A stretch of DNA of 64,000 nucleotides from Brevibacterium sp. (GTDB taxonomy: Bacteria > Actinomycetota > Actinomycetes > Actinomycetales > Brevibacteriaceae). The translations under genes were made by a program, and so were the position numbers. Below, in pieces: positions 37,311 to 46,889 of the stretch. Positions within the stretch are counted from its first letter, which is position 1; each line of letters opens with the position of its first letter. The stretch is taken from the NCBI RefSeq assembly GCF_031179145.1, contig NZ_JAPSIB010000001.1, positions 62,001 to 126,000 of the forward strand. The letters run 5' to 3'. The notes under the pieces are model-generated. The model was given only the letters and a program-made list of their open reading frames with translations. It did no database searches and was not told the DNA's origin.

Positions 37311-39615
37311 TGCGACTGCGCGCCGGGGAGCGCGGTGTGCCTCTTGGGTGCGGACCACGACCCTGCTCTGGCCGGGATCGACTCGGCTGCTCCTGTGCGC
37401 TGCCGGGCTGTGGGCAGTGGCCCTGGTCGCACCAGGGCCGGGAGCGCTCCTCCTCACCCCTGTGCTGGCTGCGGCAGGGTTCGTCTGTCTGCGAGCCCAC
37501 CACCACCTCGGCGTCGGGCTGATCCTGTTCGCGTGCCTCGTCACGGTCGAGATCACGATGCTCGCCTCGGCGCGTGGGCCCAGCGGTCACGAGGAGATGA
37601 GCGGAACGGTCGTCGGGCACAGCCGGCCCGGCGCTGCGGGCTGGACCCGGCTGACGGTGGTGACGGGGACCGGGTTCGCCGAGGTCCTCGCTCCCTCGGC
37701 TCTGCGGGACGGGTCTGCGGTGACGATGACGACGCAGCGCCTCGGCGACATCAGGGTCAGCCGGCAGGAGCCCAGGATCATCCGGGAGCCGGGCCCACTG
37801 TGGCAGTGGCGCAACGATCTGCGCGCGGGACTGCGGGAGGACGCTGTGGCCGCCGGTCATGCGGGCGGCCGGCTGCTGCCGGGGCTCGTCATCGGCGACA
37901 CCGAGCCGCAGGACGCGAGGATGCTCGACGATATGCGGGTCGTCTCACTGACGCATGTCTCCGCGGTGTCGGGGACCAATGTCTCGATCGTCGCCCTCGG
38001 TGCGGGAATTCTGGCCGGGGCGTGCCGGGCCGGTCCGCGGACGCGCGTCGGCGTCGGGGTGCTCACCTGCCTGTTCTACCTCTTCATCGTCGGCTTCGAA
38101 CCGAGTGCGATCCGGGCGGCGGCGATGGCGACCGCCGTGGCCATCGTGTTCCTGCGCGGCGGCGGGATCTCACCGGTGGCCGTGATCTGCACGTGCGTGT
38201 GCGTGCTGCTGGCGTTCGTCCCGGTCCTGGCGAGCTCTCTGGGCTTTGTGCTCTCCGTCGTGTCCACCGCGGCGATCATGTTCGTCATCCCGGTCCTCGT
38301 CCGGGCCCTGACCGTTCGCCTCCCGCTCGTCCCTGCGGTCGTCATCGGGGCACTGGTCGTCCCGCTCGTCGCGCAGGTCGCCTGCACCCCGGTACTGGTG
38401 GCGATCGACCCGCGGGTGGGTCTGTGGTCGGTGCTGGCCAATGCGGTGGCCGCACCCGCGATCCTGCCGGCCACGATCCTCGGATTCGTGTCGCTGGTCA
38501 GCGGAGGGCTCGGACTCCTCGGTGTGCCCGGTCTGCTGTGGGGCGCCGAGGTCTGCGCCTGGTTCGGGTCGCTGTTCGCCTGGTGGATCGCGGCCGTGGC
38601 CCGAGTCGGGGCCGGCCTGCCGGGAGCCTCGCTCGACTGGCCGGCACCGCCGTGGGGAACAGTCATCGCGCTCGCCCTCCTCCTCGTCCTGTCCGTGGGG
38701 GTCTGGCTGCTCCTGCGCTGGAAGCAGTGGGGCCTTCCAGTGGTCGCCGCCTGCCTGGCTCTGACCGCGCTGATCGTCATCGCCCAGCGCAGCCGACCGC
38801 CGGCCGCGGACTGGGCGGTGATGATCTGCGACGTCGGACAGGGGTCGGCGACCGTGGTCAACCTGGGGCAGGGTCGCGGGCTCGTCGTCGACACCGGAGA
38901 GGAGCCGAAGCCGATCGACGAGTGCCTCGATTCCTCCGGCGTCGACGACGTCGAGCTGTTCATCTCCCATTTCGACGCCGACCACAGCGCCGGCTGGGAG
39001 GCCACGATGTGGTCGCGGTCGGTCGAGAAGCTGTGGGTGTCGCCGAACGCGGTCGGCCCCGAGTCCGAACGGATCGTCGCGAGCTCCCGGGCCGAACTGC
39101 TGACCGCGGAGCGTGGGCAGCAGGTGCGGATCGGCCCGGCAGCCATCGACGTGCTCTGGCCGATCGCAGCGAACCCGCCTCCGGGGGCAGCCGGATCCCT
39201 CGCTGCGGGGACGGCGGCGGGAGGCGCAGAATCGGGGGCGGCGGCGATGCGTCCGCGGCAGGAGTCGGCCGAGCGCAACAGGGATTCCCTGGTGCTGCGC
39301 GTCGAACTGGCAGGGCTGAGCATTCTGCTGCCCGGTGACATCGGGGAGGACGAGCAGTTTCTCGTCGCGCAGGGCATTGAGCCCGTCGACGTCCTGGTCG
39401 CACCCCACCATGGGTCGAGCGACTTGTCGGAGGACTTCTACTCGGCCGCTGCGGCGCGGCTCGGCGCTGTGTCGGTGGGGGAGAACCGCTACGGGCATCC
39501 CTCCCCGCGATCTCTGCGAGCGTTCGGGCCCGTCCCGGTGCTGCGGACTGACCGCTGTGGGACCATCGCCCTCTACCCCGATGCGCGGTACTCCACAGAC
39601 CGCTCGTGCAGTTGA
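37294..39615 (+). CDS. comEC: ComEC/Rec2 DNA-uptake channel
   Basis: The membrane channel that takes single-stranded DNA into the cytoplasm. The 773-residue protein has two N-terminal membrane segments, a competence domain core (VSLTHVSAVSGTNVSIVALG), about eight further segments to residue 480, and a C-terminal metallo-beta-lactamase-like domain (MICDVGQGSATVV, FISHFDADHSAGWE, APHHGSSDLS). The start is uncertain: TTG 37294 overlaps comEA by 17 bases, while GTG 37348 is the next in-frame choice and neither has a clean SD. Confidence 0.92.
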   Translation: MSRWGDATARRGARCASWVRTTTLLWPGSTRLLLCAAGLWAVALVAPGPGALLLTPVLAAAGFVCLRAHHHLGVGLILFACLVTVEITMLASARGPSGHEEMSGTVVGHSRPGAAGWTRLTVVTGTGFAEVLAPSALRDGSAVTMTTQRLGDIRVSRQEPRIIREPGPLWQWRNDLRAGLREDAVAAGHAGGRLLPGLVIGDTEPQDARMLDDMRVVSLTHVSAVSGTNVSIVALGAGILAGACRAGPRTRVGVGVLTCLFYLFIVGFEPSAIRAAAMATAVAIVFLRGGGISPVAVICTCVCVLLAFVPVLASSLGFVLSVVSTAAIMFVIPVLVRALTVRLPLVPAVVIGALVVPLVAQVACTPVLVAIDPRVGLWSVLANAVAAPAILPATILGFVSLVSGGLGLLGVPGLLWGAEVCAWFGSLFAWWIAAVARVGAGLPGASLDWPAPPWGTVIALALLLVLSVGVWLLLRWKQWGLPVVAACLALTALIVIAQRSRPPAADWAVMICDVGQGSATVVNLGQGRGLVVDTGEEPKPIDECLDSSGVDDVELFISHFDADHSAGWEATMWSRSVEKLWVSPNAVGPESERIVASSRAELLTAERGQQVRIGPAAIDVLWPIAANPPPGAAGSLAAGTAAGGAESGAAAMRPRQESAERNRDSLVLRVELAGLSILLPGDIGEDEQFLVAQGIEPVDVLVAPHHGSSDLSEDFYSAAAARLGAVSVGENRYGHPSPRSLRAFGPVPVLRTDRCGTIALYPDARYSTDRSCS

Positions 39616-39663
39616 GGCGCAGATCGCGCATGCGGTTGCGGCGGTTGAGGCGGGTGAGGACAG

Positions 39664-39677
39664 CCCACACGTGTGGG
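39664..39677. promoter_or_regulatory. 14-bp perfect palindrome upstream of holA
   Basis: CCCACACGTGTGGG is a perfect palindrome in the gap between comEC and holA, 60 bases before the holA start. It may be a protein-binding site or a small hairpin; there is no T-run. Confidence 0.4.
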
Positions 39678-39725
39678 AGAGGCCCAACCCGCAACGTGCG
39701 GCTGAGGCGCGTCCGGGCCTCGCGA

Positions 39726-39731
39726 TAGGCT
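39726..39731 (+). promoter_or_regulatory. -10 box of holA (leaderless or SD-led)
   Basis: TAGGCT ends six bases before ATG 39738. The six intervening bases are GGAGGC, so the same stretch could act as an SD on a longer transcript. Confidence 0.4.
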
Positions 39732-39737
39732 GGAGGC

Positions 39738-40721
39738 ATGGCAGTGAAGAAGACCCTGATTCCGTGGAGCTCGGCGAAGCCGGCTCCGGTCGTGATGATC
39801 TCCGGCAGCGAGCAGGTGCTGATCCGCATGGCCAAGGATCGGATCGTCGCAGCCGTCCGGAAGAAGGACCCGGAGGAGATCGACCTCGATGCCGCCGGGT
39901 ATCAGGGCGGGGAGTTGGCGATGGCGGCCTCGCCCTCACTGTTCTCCACCTCGAAGCTCATCGTCGTCGAGGCGGTCGAGAAGTGCTCGGAGGCCTTCCT
40001 CACCGACGCGCTCGCCTACCTCGACGACCCAAATGACGACACGGTCGTGCTGCTCCTCCACGGCGGCGGCAACCGCGGGGCGAAACTGGTCAAAGCCCTC
40101 GACACTGTCGGATTCCCTCGGATCGATGCGGCGCCTCTGAAGAATGAGAGCGACCGCGCGAAGTTCGCTCAGGCCCGGTTCAAGACCGCGAAGAGGCAGA
40201 TCGACGAAGCCGGAATGGCAGCACTCATGTCCGCTCTCGGTTCCGACCTCGCCGAGCTCAACGCCGGGGTCGACCAGCTCATCGAGGACACGAGCGGAAC
40301 GATCACCGCGGAGATCGTCGACAAGTACTACGGCGGTCGGGTCGAAGCCACCGGATTCAAGGTCGCCGACGCCGCCGTCAGCGGAGATGCGGGGAGCGCG
40401 CTCAGTCTGCTCCGCCATGCCCTGTCGACCGGGTCGGACCCGGTGCCCCTGGTGGCGGCGGTCGCGATGAAGCTGCGGTCGATGGCCAAGGTGCAGGGGT
40501 TCTCAGGATCGAGTGGTGAGCTCGCCGCCGAACTGAAGATGGCCCCGTGGCAGGTCGACCGCGCCAGGCGCGAGGTCCGGCGCTGGAACGAGGTCGCCCT
40601 GGGCCAGTCGCTGATCGCCGCCGCCGAGGCGGATGAGGCCGTCAAGGGCGGAGGCCGCGATCCCGTCTACGCCGTCGAGTGGTTCGTCACCGAGGTCTGT
40701 CGCCTCGCCCGAGCGCGGTGA
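39738..40721 (+). CDS. holA: DNA polymerase III subunit delta
   Basis: The clamp-loader subunit that opens the sliding clamp. The 327-residue protein has an N-terminal AAA+-like domain without a working P-loop (PVVMISGSEQVLIRMAKDRI) and the C-terminal collar helices. Location between comEC and rpsT is the standard arrangement in actinobacteria. Its last codons and stop are duplicated in the 37-bp tandem repeat that follows. Confidence 0.92.
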   Translation: MAVKKTLIPWSSAKPAPVVMISGSEQVLIRMAKDRIVAAVRKKDPEEIDLDAAGYQGGELAMAASPSLFSTSKLIVVEAVEKCSEAFLTDALAYLDDPNDDTVVLLLHGGGNRGAKLVKALDTVGFPRIDAAPLKNESDRAKFAQARFKTAKRQIDEAGMAALMSALGSDLAELNAGVDQLIEDTSGTITAEIVDKYYGGRVEATGFKVADAAVSGDAGSALSLLRHALSTGSDPVPLVAAVAMKLRSMAKVQGFSGSSGELAAELKMAPWQVDRARREVRRWNEVALGQSLIAAAEADEAVKGGGRDPVYAVEWFVTEVCRLARAR

Positions 40722-40784
40722 CTGACCAAGGGCCCGATCCACGAATAGAGCGCGGTGAATGACCAAGGGCCCGATCCACGAATG
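40711..40784. repeat. 37-bp tandem duplication straddling holA stop
   Basis: 40711-40747 and 40748-40784 are adjacent units identical at 35 of 37 positions. Each contains the last holA codons, TGA and the left arm of the terminator. As a result there are two left arms (40727-40741, 40764-40778) for one right arm. Confidence 0.92.
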
Positions 40785-40797
40785 GATCGGGCCCTTG
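40764..40797. terminator. bidirectional terminator holA / rpsT
   Basis: CAAGGGCCCGATCCA (40764-40778) pairs perfectly with TGGATCGGGCCCTTG (40783-40797) around a CGAA loop. It serves two convergent genes. Confidence 0.9.
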
Positions 40798-40826
40798 ACG
40801 ACTCATCGTCGCAGTGATCGCGTCTG

Positions 40827-41087
40827 TCAGAGAGCGTTGATCTGCTTGGCGAGCTTCGACTTGCGGTTCGCAGCGTTGTTCTTGTGCAGAACACCCTTCG
40901 ACACAGCCTTGTCGAGCTTGCGGGCGGCCACAGCATAAGCCTGCTGTGCCTCGTCCTTGTTTCCTGCAGCAATGCTCTCGCGGACGGCGCGGACGAGTCC
41001 ACGAACCTCGGTCCGCACTGCCTTGTTGCGCAGGCGAGCCTTCTCGTTGGTCTTGATCCGCTTGATCTGTGACTTGATATTAGCCAA
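40827..41087 (-). CDS. rpsT: 30S ribosomal protein bS20
   Basis: An 86-residue, Lys/Arg/Ala-rich helical protein that binds 16S rRNA. It begins [20 protein letters not shown] and ends [11 protein letters not shown] as expected. The TTG at 41087 is chosen over GTG 41096 because AAAGAG lies eight bases before it and the product length becomes normal. It is on the opposite strand to holA and lepA, as in many actinobacteria. Confidence 0.96.
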   Translation of the reverse strand: MANIKSQIKRIKTNEKARLRNKAVRTEVRGLVRAVRESIAAGNKDEAQQAYAVAARKLDKAVSKGVLHKNNAANRKSKLAKQINAL

Positions 41088-41277
41088 TTTCAACACTCTT
41101 TCGTGTTAGTGGTACATGGTCGTGAGGGCGCATCAGAGACGATGTGCTCGCCTCGGCGGGGAAACACTCCGGCGAATCGCAACTGATGGCATCTTCACCC
41201 GACCTCGGCGAGACACACGCCTTGATGAAGACACAGCTACCGATATTACCAGGACTCGCTCGTGCGGCAGAAATCGT

Positions 41278-42237
41278 TCAGGCCGCCCAGGTCTTCCGAT
41301 ACTGACTGGGGGAGACATGGAGATGCTGGACGAACGCCGCACGCAGCCCGGCCGCCGTTCCGAAGCCGCTCATCGAGGCGATTCGCTCGATCGTATCGTC
41401 GCTGACCTCGAGCAGCTCCTGCGCCCGCCGCAGCCGTTCCCGCAGCAGCCACTCGCCGGGATTGCAGCCGAGCAGATCGAGGAACTTCCGAGACAGCTGG
41501 CGTTCGCTCAGATGGGCGAGGCGGGCCAGGTCCCGGACCCGGATCGGTTCGTCGAGATGCTCCCTGGCCCACTGCAGTGTGGCTTCCAGGGGCGAATCCG
41601 CCGCCTCGACGATGGGCGAGAGGATGAACTGGGCTTGGTCGGCGTTCCTGTGCGGGGGAGTCACGAGCCTCCGGGCCAGGGCGTTCGCCGCAGCCGTCCC
41701 ATGATCCTGACGCACCAGTTCCAGACACAGATCGATGCCCGCCGCAGTTCCGGCGGAGGTGAGGACTCCGCCGTCCTGGGTGTAGATGACATTGGGGTCG
41801 ACGTGGACACGGGGATAGCGGCGGGACAGGAGCTCGGCATGCATCCAATGGGTCGTCGCCTTCCGTCCGTCGAGGATCCCGGCCTCGGCGAGGACGAACG
41901 CACCCGAGCAGATCGACGCGATCCGGGCACCCCTGCGATGGGCGTCGGCGATCGCCTCGACGAGCTCCTGCGGGGGAGCTGCGTGCACGTTCGAACAGGC
42001 CGGGACGACGATCGTGTCGGCCTCGGCCAGACCATCCAGTCCGCGTGCGCCGACCGCCGAGAATCCGCCGGAGACGATCGTATCCGGCTCGGTGGCGCAG
42101 ACGTCGAAGCGATACCAGGGATCGGCGATCTCCGGCCGCTCGATGCCGAACACCTCGCACGGGACGGCGAGCTCGAAGATTGGAGCGCCAGGCATGAGCG
42201 CGAGCGCCACTCGATGAATGTCGGAATTCTTGCGCAT
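41278..42237 (-). CDS. GlxA-type AraC family regulator
   Basis: A 319-residue regulator with an N-terminal DJ-1/PfpI-like domain (about 5-175; ICSGAFVLAEAGILDGRKAT around the nucleophile-elbow cysteine) and a C-terminal AraC double helix-turn-helix (about 220-315; VRDLARLAHLSERQLSRKFL and IERIASMSGFGTAAGLRAAF). It is divergent from an amino-acid permease gene, a probable target. ATG 42237 is chosen because a minus-strand -10 CATAAT lies seven bases upstream. Confidence 0.92.
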   Translation of the reverse strand: MRKNSDIHRVALALMPGAPIFELAVPCEVFGIERPEIADPWYRFDVCATEPDTIVSGGFSAVGARGLDGLAEADTIVVPACSNVHAAPPQELVEAIADAHRRGARIASICSGAFVLAEAGILDGRKATTHWMHAELLSRRYPRVHVDPNVIYTQDGGVLTSAGTAAGIDLCLELVRQDHGTAAANALARRLVTPPHRNADQAQFILSPIVEAADSPLEATLQWAREHLDEPIRVRDLARLAHLSERQLSRKFLDLLGCNPGEWLLRERLRRAQELLEVSDDTIERIASMSGFGTAAGLRAAFVQHLHVSPSQYRKTWAA

Positions 42238-42244
42238 GCCGTCC

Positions 42245-42250
42245 ATTATG
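42245..42250 (-). promoter_or_regulatory. -10 box of AraC-type gene (leaderless)
   Basis: CATAAT on the minus strand, seven bases before the ATG at 42237-42235. The opposite gene, a permease at 42290, has only a weak TGGAAT six bases before its ATG. Confidence 0.4.
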
Positions 42251-42289
42251 ACACTGGGCGGACTGCCCGGTCGAGAGTGGAATGGACGC

Positions 42290-43570
42290 ATGACCGCAGA
42301 ACCCGCTTCGTCCACCCGTCACTCGACCCCGCCGGCGCGGATCGGCCTCGTTCAGGGAACGGCTCTCTACACCTGCGCGATTCTGGGAGCGGGGGTGCTC
42401 GTCCTGCCTGGCCAGGTCGCTTCCCTGGCCGGGCCGGCGTCACTCGTGGCCTGGGCGCTCAGCGCTCTTCTCGGGGTGCCGCTGGCGTTCACCTTCGCCG
42501 CTCTGGCGTCGCGGATGCCCGATGCGGGCGGGGTGGCGACCTATGCGACCCGGGCATTCGGCCGGGCGGCCGGCGCCATCGCCGGGTGGTGGTACTTCAT
42601 CGCGGTCGCCGTCGGGCATGTCGTGGTGCCGCTCACGGCCGGACACTACCTGTGCTCGGCCATGGACCTCGGCAGAGGCTGGGCGCCGGTCTTCGGGCTC
42701 CTCATCCTCGCCGTGTCCATCGCCGCCAATCTGGCAGGCGTCGCAGTGGGGTCGAGGCTGCAGATCGGTCTGGCGCTCGGAGTCGCAGCGATTCTGACCA
42801 CGGTCATCGTCGTCGCCATCCCGCAGATGCGCGGCACCGAATTCGCTCCCTTCGCCCCTGCCGGAATCGGTGGAATCGGTCAGGCGGTCGTGGTGCTCTT
42901 CTTCGCCTTCGCCGGCTGGGAGGCGATCGCCCACCTGTCGGGGGAGTTCCGCGACGTGCGCCGGACACTTCCGCAGGCGACGCTGCTCACGGTGTTCATC
43001 GTCACGGTCCTCTACCTCGGCGTCGCCGCTGCTGTGGTCGGAACGGGGACCTACGGAGATCCCGGAACCGACCGGATCTCGCTGGGCCTGATCGTCGCAG
43101 GTGGATGGGGTGTGGCCGCCTCGGGGACGATCGCCGTCGCCGCCGTCGTCATCTGCCTGGGCACGACCCACGCCTTCATGCACTCGGTCTCGCGACTCGG
43201 CTCGGCTCTCGGCCGCGACGGCTGGGCGCCCAAAGCACTGGCCCATGAGAACAGCGAGTCGGTTCCCGTGGTCTCGGTGCTCACCGTCGGCGGCATCGGG
43301 GCGCTCGGGCATGTGGGATCGCTCATCTTCGGGTGGCAGACCGAGGATCTCGTCCTGATCCCGGCCGTGCTGGTGCTGGCCACCTACCTCGTCGGCACCG
43401 CGGCTGCAGTGCGCCTGTTCTCCGGTCGTGATCGGATCGTCGCAGTGATCGCGCTGGGGTTCCTGCTGCTGACGGTCCCATTCACCGGGTGGCACATCAT
43501 CATCCCGATCGGCATGGCTCTCGTGATCGCTCTGGCCGCGTTCAGTGCGCGCCGATATTCTCCGCGATGA
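42290..43570 (+). CDS. APC superfamily amino-acid permease
   Basis: A 426-residue transporter with about 12 hydrophobic segments. The opening helix GTALYTCAILGAGVLVLPGQ and the VLFFAFAGWEAIAHLSGEF stretch resemble YjeH, an exporter of methionine and branched-chain amino acids, more than the uptake permeases. Direction and substrate are inferred. ATG 42290 is used; the longer frame overlaps the AraC-type promoter. Its 3' end overlaps a convergent PemK-like gene by 29 bases. Confidence 0.88.
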   Translation: MTAEPASSTRHSTPPARIGLVQGTALYTCAILGAGVLVLPGQVASLAGPASLVAWALSALLGVPLAFTFAALASRMPDAGGVATYATRAFGRAAGAIAGWWYFIAVAVGHVVVPLTAGHYLCSAMDLGRGWAPVFGLLILAVSIAANLAGVAVGSRLQIGLALGVAAILTTVIVVAIPQMRGTEFAPFAPAGIGGIGQAVVVLFFAFAGWEAIAHLSGEFRDVRRTLPQATLLTVFIVTVLYLGVAAAVVGTGTYGDPGTDRISLGLIVAGGWGVAASGTIAVAAVVICLGTTHAFMHSVSRLGSALGRDGWAPKALAHENSESVPVVSVLTVGGIGALGHVGSLIFGWQTEDLVLIPAVLVLATYLVGTAAAVRLFSGRDRIVAVIALGFLLLTVPFTGWHIIIPIGMALVIALAAFSARRYSPR

Positions 43571-44159
43571 GTTCGAACACCTCACGGTCCATGATCGCGC
43601 CCTCCCGGCGAATCGCCTCCGGGTCCAGCCGGATCACGCGGTCGAGGCGCACCTCGGAGGGCCGGCCCTGGCTGTCCCAGGCTCCGCTGCCGATGTTCAT
43701 CCACCGCGACCTCCCCTCGGAGTGGATCTCTCCGAAGCCGCCGGGCACATGATCCCTGCTCGTGAGCATGAGCGCGAGAACCCAGCGGCCGTCCCTGCCG
43801 ACGACGAGCGAGGGACGGTCCTTGCCCTGACTGTGGTCCTCCTCATAGGGAACCCATCCCCAGACGACCTCACCCGGGTCGGCGTCCCCGTCGAGGCTGG
43901 GAGAGTAGGAGGGGCGGACTTCCCCGAGGTAGTCGCCGGGGTAGCTCACCGAGGTGGGCCCGCTGCGAACGTCGCCTCTTCGGCCCGCCGGAGTGGGGCG
44001 GTCCGTCGAGGTGGGCCGCGGTGGGCGCTGACCCTCCCGAGGACTCGGCTCCCCAGGCCCTGGTCCCCGCCTGTCCTTCGCCTGCGATTCCTTGAGGAAC
44101 TTCAGTCCTTCGTTGATTCCGATCTTGACAGCGCGGTTCACCAGTGATTTCCAACTCAT
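43542..44159 (-). CDS. PemK/MazF-like fold protein with disordered N-terminus
   Basis: A 205-residue protein whose C-terminal half (about 85-200) has the PemK/MazF style: GEVVWGWVPYEED, KDRPSLVVGRDGRWVLALMLT and the ending with RLDRVIRLDPEAIRREGAIM. The N-terminal 80 residues are a helix followed by a Pro/Arg/Gly/Ser-rich linker. No antitoxin gene is adjacent, and the protein is much longer than the roughly 110-residue MazF toxins. The upstream endonuclease/phosphatase gene ends 11 bases before it. Confidence 0.75.
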   Translation of the reverse strand: MSWKSLVNRAVKIGINEGLKFLKESQAKDRRGPGPGEPSPREGQRPPRPTSTDRPTPAGRRGDVRSGPTSVSYPGDYLGEVRPSYSPSLDGDADPGEVVWGWVPYEEDHSQGKDRPSLVVGRDGRWVLALMLTSRDHVPGGFGEIHSEGRSRWMNIGSGAWDSQGRPSEVRLDRVIRLDPEAIRREGAIMDREVFELIAENIGAH

Positions 44160-44170
44160 GGGCGCCAAGC

Positions 44171-44938
44171 CTAATCGACGTAGTCGAGAACCGCCTCGAT
44201 CGGGAAGTGGTCGGAGGGGTACTCGCCGTCCCGCGAGTGAGTGTTGATCCTCGTCGATCGCGCCCGGAGGCCCGCGCCGGTGAGGATCCAGTCGATCCGC
44301 GGTGCGCCCGCCTGCGGACCGCGGTAGCGGTGGAAGGTTCCGATGTCCTCGCCGGGGGCGTCGACGGCGGAATCGCGCAGTCCGAGCTCGGTGCAGAAGA
44401 AGGCGTACACGGGGGAGCCTGTGGCGACGTTGAAGTCTCCCGTGACGAGCACCCGATCACTCGCCTCGGCGATCTTCGCGGCCATGATCCTCCCCGACTC
44501 CAATCGGGCGCGCTCGGACTTGTGGTCGAGGTGGGTGTTGAGCAGCCGCACGCCATGACCGGTGGCCAGGTCGGTGAAGTCGACGGTGGTCAGGGTCCGG
44601 GCATGGGAGACGCCCCAGGACTCCGAGGCGACGGTCTCCGGGGATTCCGAGAGCCAGGAGATGTCGACGGCCTGGACCTCGAACCGCGAGGAGTCGGCGA
44701 TGACGGCGGTGAACTCTCCGGAGTTCCCGCCGGAATGGCCCTCACCGAGCCAGATGTACTCGTCGGGGAGAAGTTCGATGAGCTGCTCCATCTGATCGAG
44801 TTCGCCCTCCTGGGTGCCGATGAGATGGGGATGGGCGGCGGTGATGAGTTCGGCGGCGATCGGCAGTCTCACACCCACCGGATGGCCGTCCCTGGCGGGG
44901 TACCTGAGGTTGAAGCTCATGACGGAGAAATCACTCAT
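44171..44938 (-). CDS. endonuclease/exonuclease/phosphatase family protein
   Basis: A 255-residue protein of the DNase I-like fold. The motifs run in order: [10 protein letters not shown] at the start, [13 protein letters not shown] with the metal-binding Glu, [29 protein letters not shown] (catalytic Asp/Asn), IDWILTGAG and [10 protein letters not shown] (catalytic Asp-His). There is no signal peptide, so it is cytoplasmic; the substrate may be a nucleic acid or a phosphoester. ATG 44938 is chosen; the upstream extension would overlap the lepA promoter region. Confidence 0.88.
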   Translation of the reverse strand: MSDFSVMSFNLRYPARDGHPVGVRLPIAAELITAAHPHLIGTQEGELDQMEQLIELLPDEYIWLGEGHSGGNSGEFTAVIADSSRFEVQAVDISWLSESPETVASESWGVSHARTLTTVDFTDLATGHGVRLLNTHLDHKSERARLESGRIMAAKIAEASDRVLVTGDFNVATGSPVYAFFCTELGLRDSAVDAPGEDIGTFHRYRGPQAGAPRIDWILTGAGLRARSTRINTHSRDGEYPSDHFPIEAVLDYVD

Positions 44939-45017
44939 GACTCCATCCTGCGGATTCCGGGCTGGTAAGCAACTCATGGAACAATGGAGATTCTGGTTTG
45001 TCGATGAAAGGGCGTTC

Positions 45018-46889
45018 ATGTCACCTCAGGTGAATATGCAAGCACTGCAGCGGATCTCACCCTCCGCCACCTCACCCGAGCTGATTCGCAATTTCTGCAT
45101 CATCGCTCATATCGACCATGGCAAGTCGACCCTGGCCGACCGGATGCTCCAGATCACCGGTGTGGTCCAGCCGCGCGACATGCGCGCCCAGTACCTCGAC
45201 CGGATGGACATCGAGCGCGAACGCGGCATCACCATCAAGTCGCAGGCCGTGCGCATGCCCTGGGACACCGACGGCACTCCCTACGCCCTGAATATGATCG
45301 ACACCCCGGGTCACGTCGACTTCAGCTACGAGGTCTCCCGCTCGCTCGCCGCCTGCGAAGGCACCCTGCTGCTCGTCGACGCCGCCCAGGGCATCGAAGC
45401 CCAGACCTTGGCCAACCTCTACATGGCCATGGAGAATGAGCTCACGATCATCCCCGTGCTCAACAAGATCGACCTGCCCGCAGCCCAGCCCGACAAGTAC
45501 GCCGAGGAGCTCGCGAACCTCATCGGCTGCGAACCCGAGGACTGCCTCCGGGTCTCCGGGAAGACCGGCGAGGGCGTCGAGGCGGTCCTCGACCGCATCA
45601 TCACCGACATCCCGGCGCCCGTCGGCGATGCCGACGCCCCGGCCCGTGCGATGATCTTCGACTCCGTCTACGACACCTACCGCGGTGTCGTCACCTACGT
45701 CCGCCTCATCGACGGTGCCCTGGCTCCCCGCGAGAAGATCACCATGATGTCGACGGGAACCACACACGAACTGCTCGAGATCGGTGTGTCTTCACCCGAA
45801 CCGCACGCCTCCAAGGGCCTCGGCGTCGGCGAGGTCGGCTACCTCATCACCGGCGTCAAGGACGTGAGGCAGTCCAAGGTCGGTGACACGGTGACCCTGG
45901 CCGGCCGCTCGGCGACCCAAGCGCTGCCCGGGTACCAAGAGCCGAAGCCGATGGTCTTCTCCGGCCTGTTCCCGATCGACGGCTCGGACTATCCGGTCCT
46001 GCGCGACGCCCTCGACAAGCTCAAGCTCAACGACGCCGCCCTCGTCTACGAACCCGAGACCTCGACGGCTCTGGGCTTCGGCTTCCGCTGCGGGTTCCTC
46101 GGCCTGCTCCACCTCGAGATCGTGCGCGAGCGGCTCGAACGCGAATTCGACCTCGACCTCATCTCCACCGCACCCAGTGTGATCTACGAGGTGACGATGG
46201 AGGACAAGTCCGAGACCACCGTGACGAACCCGAGTGAGTACCCGACGGGCAAGATCAAGGAAGTCCGCGAACCGATGGTCAAGGCCACGATCCTCACGCC
46301 GAGTGACTACATCGGCGCGGTGATGGAGCTGTGCCAGACCAAGCGCGGCAAGCTCCAGGGCATGGACTATCTGTCCTCGGACCGGGTGGAGATCCGCTAC
46401 CGCCTGCCGCTGGCCGAGATCGTCTTCGACTTCTTCGACCAGCTCAAGTCGCGGACCAAGGGCTACGCCTCGCTCGATTACCAGGACGACGGTCAGGACG
46501 CCGCCGATCTCGTCAAGGTCGACATCCTCCTCCACGGCGACACCGTCGATGCGTTCTCGGCCATCGTCCACCGCGACAACGCCTATTCCTACGGAGTGCT
46601 CATGGCCGGGAAGCTGCGCAAGCTCATCCCGCGCCAGCAGTTCGAGGTCCCGATCCAGGCCGCGATCGGTTCCCGCATCATCGCCCGCGAGACGATCCGG
46701 GCCATCCGCAAGGACGTCCTCTCCAAGTGCTACGGCGGCGACATCAGCCGCAAGCGCAAACTGCTCGAGAAGCAGAAGGAGGGCAAGAAGCGGATGAAGA
46801 TGGTCGGCAGCGTCGAGGTCCCGCAGGAGGCGTTCATCGCCGCCCTGTCCTCGGACGAGCCCGACCCGAAGAAGGACGCCAAGAAGTAA
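45018..46889 (+). CDS. lepA: elongation factor 4 (LepA)
   Basis: A ribosome-bound GTPase that helps initiation or assembly and can back-translocate ribosomes. The 623-residue protein has G1 [16 protein letters not shown]3 [12 protein letters not shown]4 [11 protein letters not shown]-like domains and the specific C-terminal domain with [20 protein letters not shown] 45018 has GAAAGGG six bases before it. hemW begins at the very next base after the TAA stop. Confidence 0.97.
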   Translation: MSPQVNMQALQRISPSATSPELIRNFCIIAHIDHGKSTLADRMLQITGVVQPRDMRAQYLDRMDIERERGITIKSQAVRMPWDTDGTPYALNMIDTPGHVDFSYEVSRSLAACEGTLLLVDAAQGIEAQTLANLYMAMENELTIIPVLNKIDLPAAQPDKYAEELANLIGCEPEDCLRVSGKTGEGVEAVLDRIITDIPAPVGDADAPARAMIFDSVYDTYRGVVTYVRLIDGALAPREKITMMSTGTTHELLEIGVSSPEPHASKGLGVGEVGYLITGVKDVRQSKVGDTVTLAGRSATQALPGYQEPKPMVFSGLFPIDGSDYPVLRDALDKLKLNDAALVYEPETSTALGFGFRCGFLGLLHLEIVRERLEREFDLDLISTAPSVIYEVTMEDKSETTVTNPSEYPTGKIKEVREPMVKATILTPSDYIGAVMELCQTKRGKLQGMDYLSSDRVEIRYRLPLAEIVFDFFDQLKSRTKGYASLDYQDDGQDAADLVKVDILLHGDTVDAFSAIVHRDNAYSYGVLMAGKLRKLIPRQQFEVPIQAAIGSRIIARETIRAIRKDVLSKCYGGDISRKRKLLEKQKEGKKRMKMVGSVEVPQEAFIAALSSDEPDPKKDAKK

